DNA of 34,755 nucleotides from positions 1 to 34,755 of the forward strand of contig CAZWYL010000008.1 of the NCBI GenBank assembly GCA_964638225.1, read 5' to 3'. Under the pieces are notes generated by a model that did not search any database, was not told where the DNA came from, and was given only the letters and a program-made list of their open reading frames with translations. The stretch is from WJKK01 sp964638225. GTDB lineage: Bacteria > Patescibacteriota > WWE3 > UBA101185 > UBA10185. The position numbers were made by a program, and so were the translations under genes. The first letter of the stretch is position 1. Every line of letters starts with the position of its first letter. Of the stretch, positions 1 to 8,317 are shown in pieces.

Positions 1-527
1 CAGGGAGTATGTTTTTATTGGCAGCTGTTTCTTCTCGGGTTTTTTCGAGTGATTTAGATAGCAGGAATGTTCTGCTTTTTGTATATTTTCTATTTGTTTT
101 TTCCTCTTATATAGTGATTCTTTTGACGGATGCTAAGTATCAGATTATCCCAAACAAAATAGTAATACCCGCAATTCTCGTAGTTGCAGCTTTTTATCCG
201 ATTCTAGGATTTCATTTATCTGATATTGTTTCAGCCCTTGGTCTAACCGCATTTTTCTTCTTTTTATTTGCTGTAACTGGAGGCAGGGGTATGGGGTTTG
301 GGGATGTCCGTCTGGCTTTACTGATAGGATTATTTAATCGCTTTCCCCATAATATCTTTGGGATCTTTAGTGCTTTTGTTTTAGGATCTGTTTTTAGTAT
401 TTTTTTGATGTTGTTTGGGAGAAAAGGTATGAAGGATAAAGTAGCTTTTGGTCCTTTTATGATCTTAGGAAGTATTGTTGCTTTTATTTTTGGTGAAGTC
501 TTTTTTGCTTGGTATTTTGGGCTTTAG
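1..527 (+). CDS. pilD: Prepilin peptidase, A24 catalytic part (5' end outside window)
   Basis: This membrane aspartyl protease cleaves the short leader from type IV prepilins on the cytoplasmic face. The frame is open to the left edge, with codons before the first ATG at 9, so the gene is almost certainly truncated by the window. The family is usually about 250 residues; only about 174 are visible. Counting from the ATG at 9, the two catalytic aspartates are D41, in a membrane-proximal LTD-AKYQIIPN context, and D99, in the GxGD motif (G96-F-G-D99). Hydrophobic segments cover most of the rest. The N-terminal Cys-rich methylase part of some PilD proteins, if present, would lie outside. It sits upstream of eight class III leader-bearing proteins, its expected substrates. 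Confidence 0.93.
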   Translation, partial: GSMFLLAAVSSRVFSSDLDSRNVLLFVYFLFVFSSYIVILLTDAKYQIIPNKIVIPAILVVAAFYPILGFHLSDIVSALGLTAFFFFLFAVTGGRGMGFGDVRLALLIGLFNRFPHNIFGIFSAFVLGSVFSIFLMLFGRKGMKDKVAFGPFMILGSIVAFIFGEVFFAWYFGL

Positions 528-663
528 AGTTGTGATGTCGATTTGAATATATATATTTTTGAGCTGTTTTCTAAGAGATTATCCTTTTGCGTAGAGAATG
601 ATTGAGAAACATAGTTGAAAACTTATAGGAGCCATGGAACCCCTACCCCACTAGGAGGGTAAG
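528..663. other. Intergenic stretch after pilD
   Basis: This is an AT-rich stretch without a recognisable gene. Near its end, a short TACCC/GGGTA pairing places the SD-like AGGAGG (653-658) in its loop and 3' arm, just before the small ORF at 664. I see no strong terminator after pilD. Confidence 0.5.
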
Positions 664-819
664 ATGAGGAAAACAAATGCAGTAGCTGTCCCCTTGATTA
701 TGAGGGTGGTTTCGGTGGTTAAGTTTTCCCAGCTCTGGGAGGGGTCTTTTGTTCTTATAATATTAGGTCTCTCCCCTATTTTTTTATTCTTTTATAAAAT
801 TTATGTGTGTTTGTTTTAA
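664..819 (+). CDS. Possible 51-residue membrane microprotein
   Basis: I do not recognise this protein. The ORF starts with ATG 5 nt after AGGAGG (653-658) and encodes 51 residues. The N-terminal half is mildly basic (MRKTNAVAV...), and the C-terminal half is hydrophobic (about residues 29-50, FVLIILGLSPIFLFF), enough for one membrane span. Its 3' end overlaps the start of the next ORF (GTG at 807) in another frame, as in coupled genes. A small TCCCA/TGGGA hairpin (727-740) lies inside it. The good SD and the hydrophobic segment argue for coding. The short length and unknown family leave real doubt, and the stretch could instead be a structured leader RNA. Confidence 0.33.
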   Translation: MRKTNAVAVPLIMRVVSVVKFSQLWEGSFVLIILGLSPIFLFFYKIYVCLF

Positions 820-1154
820 ATCTATTAATTTATTGCCTTATTATTTTTACAATTTATGTTATGGTTTTTCGGTTATGTAAGAAGTGGAGACCGTTCCTTG
901 GTTCTCAGCACATAAAGTCAAGATTTCTTATTCTAGCCTGCGAAGGCAAGTGTTACCTTCCCCGCGGATTGGAACAGCTTTGTCCGGCAGGTTGTTGGTG
1001 GGATCCCGATGTGAAGGGGGAAGACTCGGTTCGAGGACCCCCGGAAGGGGTTTGTCTAAAGCAAGGCCCCTGTTACTGGGCTCCGGATCTTGGTTATTGT
1101 ACTGGTGGAATCGGTCTATGTGGGCAGGGGGAGGATCCTCTTGTAAATTGGTAG
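807..1154 (+). CDS. Small membrane-anchored Cys-rich protein
   Basis: I do not know a function for this protein. From the GTG at 807 it has 115 residues: a hydrophobic N-terminal segment (about residues 2-20), a basic CKKW boundary, then a Cys/Trp/Gly/Pro-rich region. The module C89-x-W-x6-C98 has the same spacing as two modules in the next gene's product (C305-C314 and C320-C329), and another CxW occurs just upstream. That shared pattern is the main reason to call this frame coding rather than the +1 frame shadow at 884. The second half is clearly more GC-rich than the flanks. An alternative start is ATG 861, which has TACAAT 7 nt upstream and would remove the membrane segment. The context suggests an exported partner of the pilus-tip protein; this is inference. 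Confidence 0.5.
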   Translation: MFVLNLLIYCLIIFTIYVMVFRLCKKWRPFLGSQHIKSRFLILACEGKCYLPRGLEQLCPAGCWWDPDVKGEDSVRGPPEGVCLKQGPCYWAPDLGYCTGGIGLCGQGEDPLVNW

Positions 1155-1180
1155 TGACCTGTTCCCAGCCTTAGTCGTAG

Positions 1181-1261
1181 GAGATCGGTTCTGATTTTGA
1201 CATAAAGTTATAGTCATATTCAACGCAGAACCGATTTCAAGCATTTCATAATTTTGAAATC
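1181..1261 (+). promoter_or_regulatory. Two mutually exclusive stem-loops upstream of the large pilus protein
   Basis: Arms 1181-1193 and 1226-1238 pair over 13 bp with one G-U, with a 32-nt loop. The 3' arm also overlaps 1233-1240, which pairs perfectly over 8 bp with 1254-1261. The two hairpins share bases, so only one can form at a time. No U-run follows, so this is not a plain terminator. No other feature is apparent in 1155-1335. Confidence 0.4.
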
Positions 1262-1335
1262 AGTAAGTCGTAATCCTTTTAAACATCCTAATTTCTTTAG
1301 TTCCATTTTCGGCTACTATTAAGTAAGTTAAAGAC

Positions 1336-1364
1336 TTGCGAATTAAAAAAAAATCCTCTAGAGT
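1336..1364 (+). promoter_or_regulatory. Promoter, TTGCGA-17-TAGAGT, leaderless type
   Basis: The -35 box is TTGCGA (1336-1341), followed by a 17-nt spacer and a -10 box TAGAGT (1359-1364). The ATG at 1371 follows 6 nt after the -10 box, and no SD is present. Transcription would begin at or next to the start codon. Confidence 0.5.
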
Positions 1365-1370
1365 AGAAAT

Positions 1371-4300
1371 ATGTTAAAAAAACTGCCTGCAGGTTTTAGA
1401 GTACCGGTCTTATTCTTGCTATCTTTATCCACTGTTTTTATAGTTTTTTCGCTCTCTATAGTATTTTTTAATTTTCCTTTTAGCATAGAACAGGTTTCCT
1501 CTTTTTTTGCTCGTAACATCGGAAATAGATCAATAGACTCAGAAGATTCCCCATTTGGGAATTTGGATAGGTATGAGTATGGTCATATAGTAGATTTTGA
1601 TCCCGATTCCATATCAGACATTTCAGTTGATTTATTCCGGAAGAAGGTTACTTTTGAGTCCCTTATTCCAGGCTATGAGGTGAATTTTATCGATGACGGT
1701 TTAATTAGCTATACTATATATTCAGCTAATAAAGGTTTTTGGGAAGATAATATGGTTACTCGAACTTATACTTCTGAGGAATTGACAAAAAAGTTAGCGG
1801 AAGAAAAAGAGTCTTTTACACCCGGATTTATCACTGCTGAGAGTCTCACTATTCAGTTACTTCCCTATTCTGGGAGTGCTCGTTTTTTCTCTGGTAGTGA
1901 GGTTGACATGAGTCTTGATTACGAGGCTTCAGGATCGGAGGTAGTAATTCAGATAGGGGTTAGGGAAGAAGATCTGGATACAAATATTGAGATGGTTGAA
2001 AAGACTTTGGGGGCTCTGATCTACCAGGGATTTCATGTTGCCACTTATGTAAGGAACTCTGAAGGACGTACTCCGGACGAATATCCCCTTACTCCCGAAG
2101 TTTTCTATTATACTTTGCGTGATTCATCTTTCAAGGTTGACATAAGCAGGAAGACATCTTCTCTTATCTATGGTTTTTTAAGTAGTCTCGGAATTTTTAA
2201 AAGGGCTCACGCCTATTGTGCTGGAGAAGCGGCTTGTCATTGCGCGGATGGTCAGCCCTGCTCCAGTAGTATAATGCCTAACTGTGATTGGGACTCTAGC
2301 CATAATAAATGCTTGGAGTGGACAGATTGTACTTGGAGCGATAAATTGGGACAGTGTATAGCGAGCTCTTTAGATCAGGGATACTGTTATACTTTTTACG
2401 TTGATAACTGTTATTGGGTAAACCCCGATCCCGGAGAGGACTGCGCTTTAGAGGGTGAATCGTGCGTATCTATCGATTGTTGTGCCGGTTTAACCTGTGA
2501 AAGTGGTATATGCGTATCGGATGGAGGTGGGGGAAGTGTCGATTGCGATGGTTGTCATTGTAATTGGTTATGTGGTGCCCCTAAATCCTGTCCCGCTGAT
2601 AATCAATATTGTTGTACTTATAAGGATTCTCATTACACTCCCGACTCTTGGTGTGATCAAACTAATGTTTATCGTTGCGAGCCTCCTGAAGGGTGTTCAA
2701 GTGATTCCGGAGGAGACGATAGTATTAGCAACTGGGTTGTAGGGAGGGTTTTTGAGAAGGAGTCTAGCGGCGATCAGACTATTTACGTTCGTAGTAAAGA
2801 TTGTGATGAGTGCACTTCTAGTTGGCGTCGTTTTGATAGTGATTTTAGGGTTTATGTAGAGCAGAGCAGTGGAACCCCACATGAATCTGGATGGAGTTGT
2901 AACGATTGTCCTTATTATCATATCGGCAAAAAACCCAGCATGGACGGTAATTGGTGGAACGTCGTTGCGGAGCTTCCTCCCAACGTGTACTGTGATATTT
3001 GGACTCTCACTTATCCCAATCCAGTTGTTGGAGATCCTATGGAGCATAATGATGCTGTTTGTACTGCCTTCCATAGCGACGGATCTTGCAAGACGCTTCG
3101 AGGCGAGGGTTGTGAGGCCTATGTATATGTAGAAAATAGTCCTTGGCAAAACCACCTTAACTTCTGGGTAACCAGGTGTCCTTACGACGATCTAACCTGT
3201 GATAACCTTCGCGTAACCAATACGGGAGGGTCGGAGGATATTACTTGTGTTCTAGAAGCGGATGGCATGGTAATAGATGTTTATATGAATTCACCTAATG
3301 CTGAGGAGGTTTGGTTTCCTACGTGGACAGAATACGATGGCACAGGAGATCGCGTCTGGTATTCCGCCACCCATCAAGGTGGGGGTCTTTGGAAGGCTAC
3401 AATTGATTTAAAGAATCATCCGGGCATGGGCAAAGTTACTATACACGGTTACGCGGATAATTGCTCTGTGGATGGTCGTCAACCTTGTGGAGGTGGTTTG
3501 GTTTTAAATAAAATAGAAGATCCTCAGGTAGCTGATCATCTTTCCGAAACTGTTACATGTAGTGCAACCACTAAGGAAGTAGATTTTAGATGGTACTATA
3601 ATGATTCTTATGGTTACATTCCTCCAGCTTCAATAATTAGGGTTGATAAGATCGATGATCCCAATTTTTATGATTGTGGATGCCCTTTTTCTTGGGGATG
3701 TAATTGGATGACCGAGAATGATGTTTTTTCGTGGGTGGATAGCGGTTCTAGTTGTTATAAACCTTGGTCATGGAGTACCTGGAATCAATGCAATTGGGGT
3801 GGTTATGCAGGTGCAGCAAAATGCGGAGTTAAAAGTGGATGTGATTGTACGTTTTCCGGTTATCAAGCTGGTCTTTTAGAAGGTGAATATGAATGGGATG
3901 TTCAGTCTATTGATGCTTGCACGGAGGATTATCGTAATCCTCACGATTTCAAAAGCGAAAAGGAATCCTTCACATGTTATAACGAACCTCCTGAGTGTGG
4001 AGATATAGTTGGGCCTGATACTGTTTTATTTGGTGATACTGTGGGGTTTAGCTCTTGGGTTAGGGACAGTATGGATCCAGTTGAGTATTGGTGGGAGTCC
4101 GAGGTGGCGGGTGTTGATTGTAATGGTGTATTCAGCGATCCACACGGTACGGCAGGAGCTAGCAGCATACACAATATAACTACGAATTACACCGCTCCCT
4201 CTCGTAGAGACTTTTGCTGGTTGTGGGATCCTGTATATAAGCACGTGCCCATAACCTTGAGGGTTTCAGATACTGAAAAAGAGACTATAAAGGAGAAGCA

Positions 4301-5630
4301 AATTCTTCAGCAATTTCCTTTAATTACCGGTACTATTTATGATGCAACCGCAGGATCCTGCGGAGATAAAAGCAATCCCCTCCCCTATTTTTCAACCGAT
4401 CCTGATTTAACAATAAGAGGAAGTGTGGGAGGTTACGGAAGATCTGGCTATTACGATATAGATACTTCCTCAGGTGTGTACAATATTTCAACAGATATTG
4501 ACACATCTTATATCATGAATTATGGTCCTTTTAGTGTTAACAGCACTCTTCAGTCCTTATATCTTCAGAACGATGACATAGTTTTACCTCTGGATACAAA
4601 TTTAAAAACTGCTTGTGTAGAGGGAGAAAACCCGGATGGTGAAACGATTTCAGATTTATATCCCTCTGATTCCCCTCTGGGGGCATTTGCCTCTTATACT
4701 ATGCCTAGGGGCTATCCCGCAGAGAATTATGATAAGAGTCAATCCACAAATATTGATATTGGATATCAGATTGTTAGTGCTTTGGATGGATGGTTTACTG
4801 TTTTAGATGGTAGCGTCTATTCACGCGGTGATGTTACCATGGTTACTCCACAAGAGCCTTTGGCTTATGACAATAATATGACTAATGATTATGCATTTTC
4901 CGCAGGTGATTTGGGTATAAATACTAGGATTGGTAATGAAACTATTTCTAAAAAAGGCTATGCCTACAATTTCTCTCCTAGCTTCTTTGACATAGCTGTT
5001 ACTGATGCTGATTTTTCTACTGAGGCAGATGGTTTGCAGAGGATTGACACTCTATTATCGTTATCTCCTAATCAGATTTATATAATGGATGCTTCCTCAT
5101 TTCAAAATTCCGCTAGCGGTGACTATTCATCCCGCATTTCCGGATCAGGGGTTGTAGTGATTTATATAGAAGGTGATCTAACTTTCGAGGAGGACTTTTA
5201 CAGTACTGATCCAAACAAGAAGATACTTCTTATAACGGAAAATAAAGTTACTTTTTCTGAGGGATTGGGCGTAGATAAACCTAATGGAAATGGCATGGAT
5301 TCTAGTAGGATAGATGTTTCGATATTTACCTCAGGAAGTATAGATTTCCCAGGGGTAGATGTTGACACGACTTTAGATATTGTCCAGCCCGGTGATGACA
5401 CACTAGTCATAAATGGTACCTTAATAGCGGGAGGAAACATCAATTTTAATAGGGATCGCACAATTAATGATGCAGGAGAACTTAGGAATATGTATCCTGG
5501 TGTCGCTGTCCACTATGATCCTGCTTTAGGCCATTATCTGCAAAAACAGCTTATGGAAGACACAGATGATTTTGAGAAGTTGTTCTTAAATTTAATAAAT
5601 GTTTCTTGGGACTTGGAGGAGAGTAATTAA
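1371..5630 (+). CDS. Giant Cys-rich secreted protein, candidate type IV pilus tip adhesin
   Basis: The protein has 1419 residues. An N-terminal basic residue pair and a hydrophobic segment (about 10-33) form a signal peptide or anchor. Residues of about 40-275 are low in Cys. From residue 280 Cys-rich modules begin: two C-x-W-x6-C units (C305-C314, C320-C329), then C358-x6-C-x4-CC-x4-C-x4-C381, which fits an inhibitor cystine knot pattern. Further Cys/Trp-rich and Ig/PKD-like stretches follow to about residue 985. The last roughly 200 residues are rich in G/D/N and short beta-like runs, as in polymer-forming or beta-helix surface domains. The position directly before a PilX-like gene and minor pilins is that of PilY1-type tip proteins, but I see no PilY1 beta-propeller signature. 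The tip-adhesin role is inferred from context, size and secretion signal. Confidence 0.75.
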   Translation: MLKKLPAGFRVPVLFLLSLSTVFIVFSLSIVFFNFPFSIEQVSSFFARNIGNRSIDSEDSPFGNLDRYEYGHIVDFDPDSISDISVDLFRKKVTFESLIPGYEVNFIDDGLISYTIYSANKGFWEDNMVTRTYTSEELTKKLAEEKESFTPGFITAESLTIQLLPYSGSARFFSGSEVDMSLDYEASGSEVVIQIGVREEDLDTNIEMVEKTLGALIYQGFHVATYVRNSEGRTPDEYPLTPEVFYYTLRDSSFKVDISRKTSSLIYGFLSSLGIFKRAHAYCAGEAACHCADGQPCSSSIMPNCDWDSSHNKCLEWTDCTWSDKLGQCIASSLDQGYCYTFYVDNCYWVNPDPGEDCALEGESCVSIDCCAGLTCESGICVSDGGGGSVDCDGCHCNWLCGAPKSCPADNQYCCTYKDSHYTPDSWCDQTNVYRCEPPEGCSSDSGGDDSISNWVVGRVFEKESSGDQTIYVRSKDCDECTSSWRRFDSDFRVYVEQSSGTPHESGWSCNDCPYYHIGKKPSMDGNWWNVVAELPPNVYCDIWTLTYPNPVVGDPMEHNDAVCTAFHSDGSCKTLRGEGCEAYVYVENSPWQNHLNFWVTRCPYDDLTCDNLRVTNTGGSEDITCVLEADGMVIDVYMNSPNAEEVWFPTWTEYDGTGDRVWYSATHQGGGLWKATIDLKNHPGMGKVTIHGYADNCSVDGRQPCGGGLVLNKIEDPQVADHLSETVTCSATTKEVDFRWYYNDSYGYIPPASIIRVDKIDDPNFYDCGCPFSWGCNWMTENDVFSWVDSGSSCYKPWSWSTWNQCNWGGYAGAAKCGVKSGCDCTFSGYQAGLLEGEYEWDVQSIDACTEDYRNPHDFKSEKESFTCYNEPPECGDIVGPDTVLFGDTVGFSSWVRDSMDPVEYWWESEVAGVDCNGVFSDPHGTAGASSIHNITTNYTAPSRRDFCWLWDPVYKHVPITLRVSDTEKETIKEKQILQQFPLITGTIYDATAGSCGDKSNPLPYFSTDPDLTIRGSVGGYGRSGYYDIDTSSGVYNISTDIDTSYIMNYGPFSVNSTLQSLYLQNDDIVLPLDTNLKTACVEGENPDGETISDLYPSDSPLGAFASYTMPRGYPAENYDKSQSTNIDIGYQIVSALDGWFTVLDGSVYSRGDVTMVTPQEPLAYDNNMTNDYAFSAGDLGINTRIGNETISKKGYAYNFSPSFFDIAVTDADFSTEADGLQRIDTLLSLSPNQIYIMDASSFQNSASGDYSSRISGSGVVVIYIEGDLTFEEDFYSTDPNKKILLITENKVTFSEGLGVDKPNGNGMDSSRIDVSIFTSGSIDFPGVDVDTTLDIVQPGDDTLVINGTLIAGGNINFNRDRTINDAGELRNMYPGVAVHYDPALGHYLQKQLMEDTDDFEKLFLNLINVSWDLEESN

Positions 5631-5633
5631 TAT

Positions 5634-6533
5634 ATGATAATAAAGAGTTTTAAAATAAAAGAGTTTATGAGGGAAAAATACAAAGATAACGAGAAAGGCC
5701 AAGCCTTACTTTTGGTGATAGTGGCACTTACGGTAGCTTTGGCGGTTGGAGTAAGCACCTCACTTCGCACATTATCTACCGTTTCACGCACGGCTACTAC
5801 AGACACAGCTGTAAGAGTTTTAGCGGCAGCAGAGGGCGGTATAGAGAGTTTACTTTCTTATAGTACCAAGGAGCTCGAGGATGCCATTGGTCTTTGCAAT
5901 ACTTTAGACTACGGTTCAGCAAATCCTGATTGTGTTATTGATTTTCCCACATCTGGGGATGATGTTATAGCCTCTCGTGCAGTGGTTATGGTGGAGGAGC
6001 TTTCCCTAAATCAGAACAAGCTTTATCGCACAAATATTTTAGGTGGAAGATCTTTTTCCATTCACTTAGGAGATTATGAAGGTGATTTGCAGTTTTGCTG
6101 GAAGGATGAGAGTGACATGCACATCGTTTTGGCTGACGGAACAGATATCAGCAACTGGGATAAGAACATAATTTGCGGGTCAGCTGGTTGTGTAACTTCT
6201 CCTATAGATGGTGCAGAGCCCCCTTCCGGCTGCGGCATTAGTGAACTTAGCGGTATGGGTTACAGTGGGGGCCACACCTACGATGTTTTACCCGGAGGCA
6301 ATTCTAAGGTACTAACATTTATTCCCATAAATGATCATGTTGAGTTAGTTATAAAGCCTCTTGATGGTGATGTAGGTAAGATAGGTTACTTAATCACATC
6401 TAAGGGTCAGTTAGTGCAAGAAGGTCGGGAGGAGATAACAAAGGTAGTGACTGCTAGAAGATCACTCCCCTACTTACCTGCAGGTTTTTATTTTGGAATA
6501 TTTTCCGATCAGGGGATAACCACTAACAATTAG
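5634..6533 (+). CDS. PilX/GspK-like minor pilin
   Basis: The protein has 299 residues. A class III type leader ends at a Gly (EKG, residue 22) and is followed by a QALLLVIVAL hydrophobic helix of about 20 residues. The position that is Glu5 in ordinary pilins is Leu here, as is typical of the GspK/PilX class thought to sit at the filament tip. After the helix comes T-D-T-A-V-R-V-L-A-A-A-E-G-G-I-E, the equivalent of the A..A..A..G.E stretch of PilX proteins. The remaining globular part has several Cys (C157, C181, C186, C200) and no recognised domain. It starts 3 nt after the giant upstream gene stops, so the two are co-transcribed. An internal Met (residue 12) would give a shorter leader. The tip role is inferred. 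Confidence 0.75.
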   Translation: MIIKSFKIKEFMREKYKDNEKGQALLLVIVALTVALAVGVSTSLRTLSTVSRTATTDTAVRVLAAAEGGIESLLSYSTKELEDAIGLCNTLDYGSANPDCVIDFPTSGDDVIASRAVVMVEELSLNQNKLYRTNILGGRSFSIHLGDYEGDLQFCWKDESDMHIVLADGTDISNWDKNIICGSAGCVTSPIDGAEPPSGCGISELSGMGYSGGHTYDVLPGGNSKVLTFIPINDHVELVIKPLDGDVGKIGYLITSKGQLVQEGREEITKVVTARRSLPYLPAGFYFGIFSDQGITTNN

Positions 6534-6541
6534 TGTTTTAT

Positions 6542-6570
6542 TTGACATGTTGGTTTTTAGATAGGATACT
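6542..6570 (+). promoter_or_regulatory. Promoter, TTGACA-17-GATACT, leaderless type
   Basis: A perfect TTGACA (6542-6547), a 17-nt spacer and GATACT (6565-6570) precede the ATG at 6579 by 8 nt. No SD is present. It would give the pilin genes a start independent of the tip-protein genes. Confidence 0.6.
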
Positions 6571-6578
6571 TAAAATAT

Positions 6579-7082
6579 ATGAGTTCTGCCCTGAAACAAA
6601 ATTCTAACGAAGCTTTAAAGATAGGCTCCAAGCTGAATACGACCGCAGGATTTGGAATAATGGAGCTTTTATTAGTAATTGTAATTATTGGTGTACTTTC
6701 CGGTGTTCTTTACAGTATTATAGAGCCCTCCTTTCAACAGAAAAGAGCAAGACACGGCGCCATGGTTGCAACTCTAGACAAATTGTATCTGGCACAGCTT
6801 GCTTGCATAAATTCTAAATCCGATCCTTTAAACGAGTGTAATACTATAGATAAATTGGACACTTACGATGTTAGCCTAGATGGCAATCCCCCACCAAACA
6901 CATATTACGAAGCATTTAGCTCTGGGGTTAATCTTATTGTTAGAGCAAATGATGATTCAGATGGGAGCGGTACAGTGAGTCCCGGAGATTGTGTGTTGAC
7001 ATATACATATAACTTGGATACAGGAACGGTTTCAAAAACAGAGAGTAGTTCGGATGATTGTTTAGTCGAATTCGCAGATTAG
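6579..7082 (+). CDS. Type IV pilin-like protein
   Basis: The protein has 167 residues. A 24-residue leader ends in TAG, and mature residues F-G-I-M-E give the conserved Glu5. The N-terminal helix LLLVIVIIGVLSGVLYSII runs into E-P, then a charged QQKRAR stretch. The long leader without a Lys/Arg pair next to the cleavage Gly is unusual compared with the next two pilins. The rest is a small Asp/Ser-rich globular domain with Cys. It shares the SGVL-x5-(D/E/N)-P signature with the pilins at 7116 and 7847, so the three look like tandem paralogs. It is probably processed by the upstream PilD and assembled in the pilus or pseudopilus; which pilin role it has is not clear. Confidence 0.85.
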   Translation: MSSALKQNSNEALKIGSKLNTTAGFGIMELLLVIVIIGVLSGVLYSIIEPSFQQKRARHGAMVATLDKLYLAQLACINSKSDPLNECNTIDKLDTYDVSLDGNPPPNTYYEAFSSGVNLIVRANDDSDGSGTVSPGDCVLTYTYNLDTGTVSKTESSSDDCLVEFAD

Positions 7083-7115
7083 TTATTTATTAGGTTTAAA
7101 GGAGGTGAAATAAGA

Positions 7116-7721
7116 ATGTATAGGAAAGTAAATCAAAAAGGTTTTACGCTTATTGAGTTGCTTATTGTTATTGTCATCATAGGTATTTTATCTGGAGTCC
7201 TTATCTCAGTTATTGATCCTGTAAGACAACAGAATAGATCTAAAAATGCTTCTATTAAGGCCGGTTTGAACAAATCCTCTTTTGCTATTAACACCACGCG
7301 TGCGGGCTTGGGAAGGCTCCCTTATAATACAGAGCTAGATATAGAGTTAGAGAACATTACAAGAGATGCAGCCGGTTGTGCCGATGCAGATGAGTTAGAT
7401 TGTCTTTTTACTATGGCAGGGACGGTTTTGCCCCTTACTTGTGCAGCTAATGAATTTTACGGTATTGGTACAACTCCATGTCAGTTCTACGCAGTTTCAC
7501 CCAATCCTGCCAGTTCTTTGTTTAGGGTTATTGCAAAGAAATACAAGCTGGACCCCGGTGCCGATGAAACCGATGAAGAGAGCAGAATTTATGTTTTTGA
7601 CTCCTCCAAAGGATTCTACGAGTGTCAAGCTGATTTCGACGCTGTCAGCAATGATGGTGTAAGTTCCTTTACTAATGCTATGGAAGATGCTGTAGCATCA
7701 GGTTACTGTGATACAATGTAA
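7116..7721 (+). CDS. Type IV pilin
   Basis: The protein has 201 residues. A short basic leader (MYRKVNQKG) is followed by F-T-L-I-E, with Glu5 present, and a helix LLIVIVIIGILSGVLISVIDP. Translation start is set by an excellent SD, AAAGGAGGTGA (7098-7108), 7 nt before the ATG, so strong expression is expected. The globular domain carries Cys pairs (around residues 88, 95, 109 and 117), possibly disulphide-forming. It is paralogous to its neighbours at 6579 and 7847. It may be a main subunit along with the pilin at 12536, judging only from SD strength and typical size. Confidence 0.9.
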   Translation: MYRKVNQKGFTLIELLIVIVIIGILSGVLISVIDPVRQQNRSKNASIKAGLNKSSFAINTTRAGLGRLPYNTELDIELENITRDAAGCADADELDCLFTMAGTVLPLTCAANEFYGIGTTPCQFYAVSPNPASSLFRVIAKKYKLDPGADETDEESRIYVFDSSKGFYECQADFDAVSNDGVSSFTNAMEDAVASGYCDTM

Positions 7722-7812
7722 TACTTCTAATGGGGAGATTGGCGATAGTTGATAAGTTAAGTGCATATTGTAAGGCTCCTTAGGTTTTGCAACAGTCTTT
7801 AACAGTAAAATC

Positions 7813-7832
7813 CCCCACCCCTCGGGGTGGGG
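7813..7832 (+). promoter_or_regulatory. GC-rich hairpin overlapping the pilin ribosome binding site
   Basis: CCCCACCC (7813-7820) and GGGTGGGG (7825-7832) form a perfect 8-bp stem closing a CUCG loop that fits the stable YNMG tetraloop class. The 3' arm runs into the SD (GGAGG, 7831-7835) of the gene at 7847, so the structure could limit its translation. It is far more GC-rich than its surroundings. Confidence 0.55.
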
Positions 7833-7846
7833 AGGAAATTAAAAAA

Positions 7847-8296
7847 ATGAAAGAGTTTAAAAAGATGAAAAACAAAAAAGGCTTTACTTTAGTTGAATTG
7901 ATGATAACGGTCGGAATTATAGCGATTCTATCCGGTGTGTTGCTGCAGGTATTGAACCCGCAGCTTTTGAGGAGTAAGACCAGAGATAAACAGAGGATAT
8001 CCGACCTGAAGAGGATTCAGTCTGCCTTAGAGCTTTATTATGCAGATAATCGAGAATATCCTGTTAGCTCCAGCTGGAGCAGTCCTCCCGCTGCTACGCT
8101 TTCGAACTACCTTGATCCCATGCCCCAGGATCCTCTAAATACAGGCAGCCATCAGTATCTCTACCGCACTGATTCCGATGGCTACATTTATTGCTTAATG
8201 GTGTATATGGAGGAGGACTCATCTGGAAATAGTGGTAGCGCTTGCTCCTCATGGGCTCCATCAGATGATGCCTGTTATAGTGTGAGTAATCCTTAG
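7847..8296 (+). CDS. Type IV pilin-like protein
   Basis: The protein has 149 residues from ATG 7847. This start follows GGAGG (7831-7835) by 11 nt and gives the basic leader MKEFKKMKNKKG; the frame can be read further upstream to a TTG, but that would extend it through a hairpin and is unlikely. The mature N-terminus F-T-L-V-E has Glu5, followed by a helix with LSGVLLQVLNP. After it comes TRDKQRISDLKRIQSALELYYADNREYP, the region common to pseudopilins of the GspG/PilA kind, ending in the usual Tyr-Pro. The C-terminal part has two Cys near the end. It is probably a GspG-like pilin. Confidence 0.88.
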   Translation: MKEFKKMKNKKGFTLVELMITVGIIAILSGVLLQVLNPQLLRSKTRDKQRISDLKRIQSALELYYADNREYPVSSSWSSPPAATLSNYLDPMPQDPLNTGSHQYLYRTDSDGYIYCLMVYMEEDSSGNSGSACSSWAPSDDACYSVSNP

Positions 8297-8317
8297 TATT
8301 TATGTTAAGATTAAGAT

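Noticed and set aside
884..1174. ORF in another frame over the small Cys-rich gene
   Set aside because: It has no SD, its product has no domain-like pattern, and the frame at 807 carries the cysteine module shared with the next gene.
8306..8317. Leaderless promoter before the gene at 8318 (TAAGAT, 6 nt)
   Set aside because: It has no -35 match and lies inside the pilin gene cluster, so chance is likely in AT-rich DNA.
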